Part shown: in pieces, positions 1-6,701 of the stretch
Layout: each line of letters opens with the position of its first letter
How positions within the stretch are numbered: the stretch's first letter is position 1
From: CAYXVU01 sp964468725
GTDB lineage: Bacteria; Acidobacteriota; Blastocatellia; UBA7656
Assembly: GCA_964468725.1 (NCBI GenBank)
Contig: CAYXVU010000057.1
Coordinates: 1-28,693 of the forward strand
Direction of reading: 5' to 3'
DNA: 28,693 nt
Program-made: the position numbers and the translations under genes
The notes under the pieces: model-generated
The model's input: the letters and a program-made list of their open reading frames with translations, nothing else
Told to the model about the DNA's origin: nothing
Database searches by the model: none

Positions 1-1254
1 TACCTGAGTGGAGGCGAGCAACTTCGCTTTGTTGCGGTCTTGAAAAAAACTGATGGCGCTGGTCGGGATGCCAAGTCCGAAACCTAGGGGTCCGGTCAGC
101 ATGCGCGTGCCGCCAGTGATGTTTTGTCCGATACCGCCGAGCAGATTCAATCCCGGATTGACCAACCCTCTGCTGGTGGCGCTGGACGGATTGAACTGAT
201 TGCCCAGCGAAACCATATTGTCGTGCGAGACTTCGTAGATGTTCACATCAATAAGGACTTCCGCTTTGCTCTTGTCGAGCGAATCAATGAGCGACGAAAC
301 CAACTCCAGATTGGGCAAGGTGTCGCGCACGATCAAGGCGTTGAGGTGTTTGATGGGGATCATCGGCTTGGCCGGACCGGTGCCTTGAAAGGCTTGTTGC
401 AAAGCGGTGCGAACTTCGTTGGCGTCGGCGTTCTTCAGATAGAAGGTGCGCACATAATGAGGATCGTATTTCGTGCGATTGGCCGGATTGTCTTGCGCGA
501 TGACGATGGTGCGCGTGTCAATCTGCGAATACATCAGGTTATTGGTTTTGAGGATGATCTCCAACGCTTTCGGATAGGTCACGCCGCGCAGTTCGAGCAC
601 CAATTTCTTTGAGCGCAGAAGGTTCGAAGTCTGATCTTCGAAGACCACATTGACGCCGATGGTTTGCGCCAATTGTTCGATGGCGGTCATCAAGTTGTCG
701 CCGCGATAGATGACATCGGTCTGACGAAATTTGCGCGATGGCACGCCGGGCAGTTGAACCTTCATGCTCTGCGCACCGCCGGGTTTGGAAGAGGCCTTGT
801 TGACATCCCCCTTGAGTTTGTATTGCGGCCCGGACGGGTCGTCGCTGCTCGGCAAGCCATCGAGCGGTAAGCCTTGGGCTTCGAGCATGCGGCGCATCTT
901 GATGAGGGCAAGTTCGTTGGCACGATCATAAGCGAAGGCCTGACGATAAACTTGGTAAGCAGCGTTGTAATCCTTCTTTTCCGCCAGCAAATCGCCGCGC
1001 TCAACCAGCATGGCTCCGGCGTTGACCAACGCGCGTTGCAGGTGCAGTTGGTATTCGATGTTCGAGGGCTTCTCCGCCGCCGCCAGAGCGAATTGCTCGG
1101 CGGCTTTGTCCCACTGGCGATTCTCTTCGTATTTGACGCCTTGTTTGAAGTACTTCTTGCCGTCTTTGGCCAGAGCCGTCAGCGGCAAGGCCAGCAGCAG
1201 GGCGAGCATGATCGCCGTTATCTGTTGAAGTCTTACGAAACGCTTTACCATCAT
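1..1254 (-). CDS. TPR-containing secretin (GspD/PilQ family), C-terminus off the left edge
   Basis: Outer-membrane secretin subunit expected to form the exit pore for a type II secretion system or type IV pilus. Reading from the ATG at 1254 gives 418 uninterrupted codons to the window edge. Residues 1-29 are a basic-then-hydrophobic signal peptide ending near LTALA-K. About 34-122 look like two TPR-type helical repeats (KYFKQGVKYEENRQWDKAAE, then LVERGDLLAEKKDYNAAYQ). About 177-256 resemble the STN/N0 fold (GDNLMTAIEQLAQTIGVNVV). About 266-345 resemble a secretin N1-type repeat (YVRTFYLKNADANEVRTAL). The last visible residues (FFQDRNKAKLLASTQV) match the start of the secretin beta domain, so the pore itself lies outside. 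A GAGG motif sits 5 nt before the first of two consecutive ATGs. GspE and GspF family genes lie upstream on the same strand. Family is fairly secure; pilus versus secretion role is not decided here. Confidence 0.85.
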   Translation of the reverse strand, partial: MMVKRFVRLQQITAIMLALLLALPLTALAKDGKKYFKQGVKYEENRQWDKAAEQFALAAAEKPSNIEYQLHLQRALVNAGAMLVERGDLLAEKKDYNAAYQVYRQAFAYDRANELALIKMRRMLEAQGLPLDGLPSSDDPSGPQYKLKGDVNKASSKPGGAQSMKVQLPGVPSRKFRQTDVIYRGDNLMTAIEQLAQTIGVNVVFEDQTSNLLRSKKLVLELRGVTYPKALEIILKTNNLMYSQIDTRTIVIAQDNPANRTKYDPHYVRTFYLKNADANEVRTALQQAFQGTGPAKPMIPIKHLNALIVRDTLPNLELVSSLIDSLDKSKAEVLIDVNIYEVSHDNMVSLGNQFNPSSATSRGLVNPGLNLLGGIGQNITGGTRMLTGPLGFGLGIPTSAISFFQDRNKAKLLASTQV

Positions 1255-1547
1255 GACAACCTCGATTTTGTTTTATCCGACAGGGAGTGCGCGTCTGAAA
1301 ACTCTTTCCCGCATTCGCTCAGTGCGTTATGCGTGGCTGCTACTCGAACGGTCTTCGCTTGCTCGCAGCCTGCTAACTCGATAACTTCTCTTCGGTTAAA
1401 CCACTCTATCACGCATCGGTTTCAAAATAAATCGAAAGAGTGACGCGCAAGGACTCACAGGGGAAAGGAGGTCTGTGCAAGAAGCGGCATCGCTGCCACG
1501 TCCGCTCTCCTTCTGAATTCTGAATTCTTTCCCCAGTTTGTCGCTCG
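1255..1547 (-). other. 293-nt gap between gspE-like gene and secretin gene
   Basis: No credible coding sequence on either strand. The part near the ATPase gene holds a GAATTC-rich repeat copy (listed separately). The part near the secretin gene would be its leader if it has its own promoter. I found no convincing -35/-10 pair. The gap is long for genes expected to be co-transcribed. Confidence 0.5.
1473..1533. repeat. Dispersed GAATTC-type intergenic repeat, partial copy
   Basis: Contains GCAAGAAGCGG followed about 30 nt later by CCTTCTGAATTCTGAATTCT. Both words recur in the same order and orientation in the gap at 3306-3391. Here the long inverted-repeat partner is absent, so this looks like a partial copy. 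Confidence 0.6.
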
Positions 1548-3236
1548 TCACTCCACAAAGGTGACGCGGTTGATCTCGTGCAGCGTTGTCACTCCGGCAA
1601 AGACTTTGGCCAATGCCGATTCGCGCAGCGAAGTAAGCCCTTCGGCGCGCGCTACCCGTCGCACTTCGGAACCCGGTCGCCGTTCGAGAATGATCTCGCG
1701 GATGCTGTCGGTCACGTCGAGCAATTCGTGAATCGCCGTGCGCCCGCGATAGCCCGTAAAGTTGCAGACCTCGCATGAGGTCGCCGTATAAAAAATCTGC
1801 GAGCGGTATTTGTCGGGGTTGAGCCCCGATTCTATGATCTCTTGATCAGTCGGCTGATACTGGCGTTTGCAATGCATGCAGAGCATCCGCACCAGGCGTT
1901 GCGCCAAGACGCAATTGAGCGACGAGACAAAGTTGTACGGTTCGACGCCCATATTCAGAAAGCGCCCGATTACGTCAATCACGTTATTCGCGTGCACGGT
2001 GGTGAAGACCAAGTGGCCGGTGAGCGCCGATTGAATAGCAATCTGCGCGGTCTCCGAGTCGCGGATTTCGCCGACCATGATCTTGTCCGGGTCGTGACGC
2101 AAGATCGAACGCAAGCCGCGCGCGAAGGTCAACCCTTTCTTCTCATTCACCGGAATCTGGGTGATGCCTTGTAACTGATACTCAACCGGGTCTTCGATGG
2201 TGATGATCTTATCTTCTTCGTTCTTGATTTCGTTGAGCGCGCCGTAGAGGGTCGTCGTCTTGCCTGATCCGGTCGGCCCGGTCACCAACACCATGCCGTA
2301 GGGCTCGGCGATGAACTTGCGGAACTTCTTCAAATCCTGTAGCGCGAAGCCGACGACGTTGAGATTCAACTCGCGGAAGGATTCGTTGATCTGCTCTTTG
2401 TCCAAAATACGGATGACGCAGTTTTCGCCATGTACGGACGGCATGATCGAGACGCGGAAATCAATCTTGCGCCCGCGAATGCGCATGCGAAAACGTCCGT
2501 CTTGCGGCACGCGGCGTTCGGCAATATCGAGTTCCGACATGACCTTGATGCGTTGAATGATGGTTTGATGATGGGTGATGTCAATGGGGTCGGCAGCGCG
2601 ATAGAGCGCGCCGTCAATGCGATACTTGACGACAACATCGCTGTCGCGCGTTTCGATGTGAATATCGGAGGCGCGGCGTTCGAGGGCGTTGAGGACGACT
2701 GTGTCAACGAGTTTGATGATCGGTGACATCTCTTCGTCGGCGGCCAGCCGATCCATGTCCAACACCTCTTCGCCCTGTTCGGTCTCGCGCAATAAAGCCA
2801 TCGAGTCGGTGCGAAACCCCGCCGTCGCGGTTTGCAAAATACGGGCTGCCGTATCGCCGCGTTTTAAGGCTTCCTCAATGGCGGTGCGTGTGGCGACAGA
2901 GGGTTTGAGGCGCACTCCCAACTGGGCTTCCAACTCATCGAGCACATCGAGGTTGGTCGGGTCTGCCATGGCGACGAATAGGGTATCGTCTGCGCGGCGC
3001 AGCGGGATGAAGTCGTGCCGCACCATCAGGTCAACCGGCAGTTCATGAATCAAGTGGTAATCGAGTTCCTGCGCGTTGAGCGCCAAAAAGGGCAAGCGAT
3101 AGCGCCGCGCTAGTTCGCGCGCTGTGGCTTCTTCCTGCCGCACTTCGGCAGACGCCTCTTTCGCATTCGTCGCCAGCGCGACCGCATTGGTCGCATTACC
3201 GTTTTGCGTGCGGTTCGGTTCGCTGCTCTCAGCCAT
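1548..3236 (-). CDS. gspE: GspE/PilB-family secretion/pilus assembly ATPase
   Basis: Cytoplasmic hexameric ATPase that powers pseudopilus or pilus assembly. The 562-aa length suits the family. The N-terminal ~130 residues resemble the MshEN/GspE N-domain (ELARRYRLPFLALNAQELDY). The core has Walker A GPTGSGKT near residue 319, the Asp box/Walker B region (IMVGEIRDSETAQ) and the His box (TGHLVFTTVHANNV). A zinc-binding tetracysteine follows, CMHC near 451 and CEVC near 487. The sequence EDPVEYQL and the His-box text look more GspE-like than PilB-like, but the split is not certain. I chose the ATG at 3236, with GGAG 6 nt upstream. A possible TTG start at 3278 is disfavoured because it would translate the GAATTC repeat (MNSEFSIPS). 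Lies between the GspF-like gene and the secretin on the same strand. Confidence 0.93.
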   Translation of the reverse strand: MAESSEPNRTQNGNATNAVALATNAKEASAEVRQEEATARELARRYRLPFLALNAQELDYHLIHELPVDLMVRHDFIPLRRADDTLFVAMADPTNLDVLDELEAQLGVRLKPSVATRTAIEEALKRGDTAARILQTATAGFRTDSMALLRETEQGEEVLDMDRLAADEEMSPIIKLVDTVVLNALERRASDIHIETRDSDVVVKYRIDGALYRAADPIDITHHQTIIQRIKVMSELDIAERRVPQDGRFRMRIRGRKIDFRVSIMPSVHGENCVIRILDKEQINESFRELNLNVVGFALQDLKKFRKFIAEPYGMVLVTGPTGSGKTTTLYGALNEIKNEEDKIITIEDPVEYQLQGITQIPVNEKKGLTFARGLRSILRHDPDKIMVGEIRDSETAQIAIQSALTGHLVFTTVHANNVIDVIGRFLNMGVEPYNFVSSLNCVLAQRLVRMLCMHCKRQYQPTDQEIIESGLNPDKYRSQIFYTATSCEVCNFTGYRGRTAIHELLDVTDSIREIILERRPGSEVRRVARAEGLTSLRESALAKVFAGVTTLHEINRVTFVE

Positions 3237-3252
3237 TCGTTGCTCCGTTAAA

Positions 3253-3406
3253 GAAGGAATAGAGAATTCAGAATTCAAGAATTCAGCATGAACAGGGTAG
3301 TCGGCACAAGAAGCGGACTCGCAAGAAGCGGACTCGCAAGAAGCGGACTCGCGGCCATTCGGTCTCCGCCTTCTGAATTCTGAATTCTTGAATTCTCTAT
3401 TCCTTC
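3253..3406. repeat. Long inverted repeat in the gspF-gspE gap
   Basis: GAAGGAATAGAGAATTCA at 3253-3270 is exactly complementary to 3389-3406, an 18-bp perfect arm. Both arms continue inward with out-of-register GAATTC repeats, so pairing can extend with slippage. The roughly 118-nt interior carries three tandem 15-mers. In the polycistronic mRNA this could fold into a large stem between the two cistrons. No U-run follows on either strand, so it is not a simple terminator. Confidence 0.85.
3308..3352. repeat. Three perfect tandem copies of a 15-bp unit
   Basis: AAGAAGCGGACTCGC is repeated three times without a mismatch at 3308-3322, 3323-3337 and 3338-3352, in the interior of the inverted repeat. 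A single related word (GCAAGAAGCGG) occurs near 1478. It is too short and has no spacers, so it is not a CRISPR. Confidence 0.95.
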
Positions 3407-3411
3407 CGTCA

Positions 3412-4638
3412 TCATTTCTGTCCCATATTGCCGATCATATAAAACAGCGGCAGGTACATCGCGAGCAAAATTGTCATCACCAGTCCGCCCATAAAGATCA
3501 AGATCACCGGCTCAATGAAGGTAGTGATGGCATTGAGGCGCACATCCACTTCCGAGTCGTAAAAGTTCGCCACTTCATCAAGCATCTCGCGCAGGGCGCC
3601 GGAGCGTTCGCCGACGCCGATCATATCGAGCGCCAGTTCAGAGATCCATCCGGCAGCCGCCAAACTCTCAGTAAACGGACGGCCTTCGCGGATGCCAGCC
3701 AGCACCCCTTCGCTAGCCCGTCGCAGGGCGCGATTGGTGATGGACTCGCTGGCAATCTCCACCGATTCCGGCAGGGTGATGCCGCCCGCCAGCAAAGTCG
3801 CCAAGCTGCGCGTGAACTGCGCTGTCGTCAACATGCGAATGGTCTCTCCGGCCACAGGGGTCTTGAGAATCCATTTGTCAATCGTGAATCTGCCGTTGGG
3901 CGTGCGCCGCCAGAGCAAGGCAGCAATCACCAGCCCGGCAATCAGGGGCACCAGCCAGGCCAGATTGCCGCTGATGAATCCGGCGACGCTGACCACAATG
4001 ACGGTAATGGTGGGCAAGGCATCGGCTCCGGCTCCGGCATACAATTGCATGAATTTCGGGATGACATAGGTCGAAAGCAGGGTCACGAGAATGATCGAAG
4101 CGCTGATGAGGACAATCGGATAGGAGAGGGATTTTTTAATTTTACGCCGCGCTTCGGTGACCGTCTTTTGATAACTGACATAGCGCAGCAGAACTTCATC
4201 CAAAGCGCCGGAGCGTTCGCCCGCCAGAATCGAGGCGATATAGATACGCGGGAAGGTGTCGCCTTGGGCAGCGAAGGCTTGCGAGAGCGCCTGTCCGGCG
4301 CGCACTTTCTCTTCGACATCGCTGAGTACGAGGCGTAAGACTTCGTTGGGTACGCGTTTGCGGAGAATGCCGATGGCTTGCAGGATGGGCAGTCCGGCGC
4401 GCAAGAGCGCGGAGAGCTGCTGATTGAAGAGCAAAAAGTCTTCGACTTTGATCTTCCGTGCATTCTTTTCGGAACCGAAAGCGCGGCGCAGGTTCGGTGC
4501 GCCGGTGGTGGCAATCGAAAAGACGCGAAAGCCCTCGCGTTCGAGTTTGGCGCGCAACTCGCTTTCGACCGTCGCCTCTACTGTGCGGGTGATGATTTCG
4601 CCGGTCGGCGCTCCTAAACGACAAATATATTCCGCCAT
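3412..4638 (-). CDS. gspF: GspF/PilC-family inner-membrane platform protein
   Basis: Polytopic inner-membrane protein that links the assembly ATPase to the pseudopilus or pilus. 408 aa, normal for the family. It begins with the typical short beta-strand segment (MAEYICRLGAPTGEIITRTV) and has two homologous T2SSF helical domains, each followed by membrane segments. Hydrophobic stretches include IVLISASIILVTLLSTYVI, LAWLVPLIAGLVIAALLW and the C-terminal PVILIFMGGLVMTILLAMYL. The repeated motif GERSGAL occurs in both halves, as expected for the duplicated fold. The ATG at 4638 is preferred over a TTG two codons earlier; neither has a strong Shine-Dalgarno. It is the first gene of the visible minus-strand cluster, 175 nt upstream of the ATPase gene, and that gap is filled by the inverted repeat. 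Confidence 0.93.
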   Translation of the reverse strand: MAEYICRLGAPTGEIITRTVEATVESELRAKLEREGFRVFSIATTGAPNLRRAFGSEKNARKIKVEDFLLFNQQLSALLRAGLPILQAIGILRKRVPNEVLRLVLSDVEEKVRAGQALSQAFAAQGDTFPRIYIASILAGERSGALDEVLLRYVSYQKTVTEARRKIKKSLSYPIVLISASIILVTLLSTYVIPKFMQLYAGAGADALPTITVIVVSVAGFISGNLAWLVPLIAGLVIAALLWRRTPNGRFTIDKWILKTPVAGETIRMLTTAQFTRSLATLLAGGITLPESVEIASESITNRALRRASEGVLAGIREGRPFTESLAAAGWISELALDMIGVGERSGALREMLDEVANFYDSEVDVRLNAITTFIEPVILIFMGGLVMTILLAMYLPLFYMIGNMGQK

Positions 4639-5024
4639 AGTCAATCAACCCAATTTGAGGTTCGTCTCACGTCGGGAGGAACCGCTCTCGGAAATCTTGA
4701 TCTCGCAGCCGTCGGTTGTGAGATGGGCGCTGCACGCAACCGCGCGTCATCATAGCATAAGCGGCGCGCGCTCAACCAACGAAGGCGTGAGGGAATCCTG
4801 CAACCCTGCCGACACTCCGGTTACACGCGCCGCTTGCCGGGCAGTTTCAAATAAACACCAAGTCTCGTTGCTCGCGTCGCAGGGCTCGGCTATAATCACG
4901 CCTCTCTTGGCGAGCCCCAAGCGCTTGCCAACTTTCGGAAGCTGGCAGCACCGAAATCGAACAACCATGCGAATGCATCTCGCACCCTTTCCATTCTTAA
5001 TCCCGATTCTCACGGAGGACGTAC
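4639..5024. other. Divergent intergenic region between gspF-like gene and gdhA
   Basis: 386 nt with no believable gene. It must hold promoters for both directions. A plus-strand candidate for gdhA is listed separately. For the minus strand, TATGAT (plus 4749-4754) is a weak -10 candidate with no good -35 partner. Confidence 0.5.
4868..4896 (+). promoter_or_regulatory. Candidate sigma70 promoter for gdhA
   Basis: A perfect TATAAT at 4891-4896 lies 17 bp downstream of TTGCTC (4868-4873, three of six consensus positions). Predicted start is near 4903, giving a leader of about 120 nt before the gdhA ATG. Confidence 0.45.
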
Positions 5025-6305
5025 ATGGCCACTGCTTACGTTGACGATTTGCGCCGTGTCGAAGAAGACAATCCCTTTGAATCCATGATGGAGCGTTTCG
5101 ATGAAGCGGCTAAATTGCTGAACCTCGATCCGAACATTTATACGATTCTGCGCTGGCCGAATCGGGAGATCACCGTCTATCTGCCGGTGATGATGGACGA
5201 CGGCAATTATCAAGTCTTCACAGGCTACCGCGTGCAGCACAATTCCGCGCGCGGACCGGGCAAGGGGGGAGTCCGGTATTCGCCCGATGTCTCGCTTGAC
5301 GAAGTGCGCGCTTTGGCAGCCTGGATGACTTGGAAGTGCGCGGTGGTCAACATTCCCTTCGGCGGCGCGAAGGGCGGCATCATTTGCAACCCGCGTCAGA
5401 TGAGTCCTACGGAGTTGGAGAGATTGACGCGCCGCTACGTCGCCGAGTTGCTCGATTTCATCGGCCCCGAACGCGACGTACCCGCGCCCGACATGAACAC
5501 CAACGAACAGACCATGGCATGGATTATGGATACCTATTCGATGCATGCGCGGCACACGGTCACGGCGGTAGTAACCGGCAAGCCGATTGAGATCGGCGGT
5601 TCGCGCGGACGGCGCGAAGCCACCGGGCGAGGTCTGCTCTTCGTCTGTAATGAGGCCTGTAAGAAATTCGGCTTGCCGTTTGCCGATACGCGGGTTGTCA
5701 TACAAGGTTCGGGGAACGTCGGCGGCACGGCGGCGAAATTAATGCACGAGACCGGATACAAAGTCATCGGTCTGGCCGACATCACCGGCTCGCTCTATCA
5801 TCCGGCAGGCCTTGATGTGCCCGCCGTTTTGGCCTACTTGAAGGAAAACAAGACCGTCGAAGACTATCCTGAAGCGGAGCACCTTACGGGCGAAGAGTTT
5901 TTAGAGTTGGAGTGCGAAATTTTGGTTCCGGCAGCCACCGAAAATCAGATCACCGGAAACAATGCCAATCGCATCAAGTGCAAAATCCTTGCCGAAGGCG
6001 CCAATGGCCCGACGACGGCGGATGCCGATGATATTCTGGCAGAAAAGAACATCTTCGTCATTCCAGACATCCTTGCCAATGCGGGCGGCGTGACGGTCAG
6101 CTATTTCGAGTGGGTGCAAGATCGCATGGGCTACTTTTGGAACGAACAGACTGTCAATGAACGGCTCCATGAGATCATGGTATCGAGCTTCAATGATGTA
6201 GTGACCTATGCCGAAAAGTACAATGTCGGAACGCGGCTGGCGGCTTACATGTTGGCGATTGATCGGGTGGCTTATGACACGCGCTTGCGCGGCATCTACG
6301 CCTAG
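5025..6305 (+). CDS. gdhA: Glu/Leu/Phe/Val-type glutamate dehydrogenase
   Basis: Reversible oxidative deamination of glutamate to 2-oxoglutarate and ammonia, linking carbon and nitrogen metabolism in the cytoplasm. 426 aa, the hexameric class length. Three lysines fall at the spacing known for clostridial GDH (K89, K113, K125): K80 in GPGKGGVRY, K104 in MTWKCAVVN and K116 in PFGGAKGG, the last being the likely catalytic lysine. The catalytic aspartate is D156 in VPAPDMNT. The Rossmann dinucleotide motif is GSGNVGG at 228-234. NAD versus NADP preference is not called. The start has AACACGGAGG-like spacing (GGAGG 6-7 nt before ATG). It is a single gene with a divergent neighbour upstream, and the next plus-strand gene has its own promoter. 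Confidence 0.96.
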   Translation: MATAYVDDLRRVEEDNPFESMMERFDEAAKLLNLDPNIYTILRWPNREITVYLPVMMDDGNYQVFTGYRVQHNSARGPGKGGVRYSPDVSLDEVRALAAWMTWKCAVVNIPFGGAKGGIICNPRQMSPTELERLTRRYVAELLDFIGPERDVPAPDMNTNEQTMAWIMDTYSMHARHTVTAVVTGKPIEIGGSRGRREATGRGLLFVCNEACKKFGLPFADTRVVIQGSGNVGGTAAKLMHETGYKVIGLADITGSLYHPAGLDVPAVLAYLKENKTVEDYPEAEHLTGEEFLELECEILVPAATENQITGNNANRIKCKILAEGANGPTTADADDILAEKNIFVIPDILANAGGVTVSYFEWVQDRMGYFWNEQTVNERLHEIMVSSFNDVVTYAEKYNVGTRLAAYMLAIDRVAYDTRLRGIYA

Positions 6306-6451
6306 CCCTTTGGGAGGGTAACCGGCGGACGCTTGAAAGGGTGGAGAAACGCCATCAAATTGACGGAAAGCACGACCGCCCATTGCGCCTTTCCAGACCG
6401 GCTGATTGCTTGTAAGTTACAGTCGATACTGGAAAAAATCTCAATTTAGTG

Positions 6452-6481
6452 TTGACCGTACGAGTCTTGCTGGTATATAGA
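6452..6481 (+). promoter_or_regulatory. Candidate sigma70 promoter for the OmpA-like gene
   Basis: TTGACC (6452-6457, five of six) precedes either TATATA (6474-6479, spacer 16) or TATAGA (6476-6481, spacer 18). It sits in an AT-rich dip after gdhA. Predicted start is near 6487, leaving a 5' leader of about 215 nt. Confidence 0.6.
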
Positions 6482-6701
6482 TACACTTGTTAAACGGGCT
6501 TAATCAGCTTGCTTTTGCAATCATCATCAGAATTCAGCCTGGCAGGAAAGGCTAAAGCGTTACGGCTCGCATCGCAATCCACCCCACTCACCCGCTTTTC
6601 CGAGAGGGGTCTTGAGTCGTTCACCTCTGTGCAGTTCAGAGGCGACAGGTGAAATAGCAATGCACTGCATTCCGCGGATGAAACCATCAGGAGGCGAAAT
6701 A
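6482..6701 (+). promoter_or_regulatory. Long, partly structured 5' leader of the OmpA-like gene
   Basis: No gene is supported in this stretch. It can form a stem TTCACC/GGTGAA (6620-6625 with 6648-6653) with an inner TCTG/CAGA stem. It also has a near-perfect palindrome AATGCACTGCATT (6659-6671). AGGAGG lies 7 nt before the ATG at 6702, a strong ribosome-binding site. A regulatory role is inferred, and I recognise no known riboswitch class. Confidence 0.4.

Noticed and set aside
124..1443. Several plus-strand frames opposite the secretin gene
   Set aside because: The minus strand reads through 418 codons with signal peptide, TPR and secretin domains; the plus frames are shadows.
3236..3278. 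TTG start at 3278 for the GspE-like gene
   Set aside because: It would translate the GAATTC repeat. The ATG at 3236 has a good GGAG at proper spacing.
3308..3352. Three tandem 15-mers as a possible CRISPR
   Set aside because: There are no spacers between units, and the unit is too short.
3388..4338. 316-codon plus-strand frame opposite the GspF-like gene
   Set aside because: It starts in the repeat and runs antisense to a clear GspF/PilC protein.
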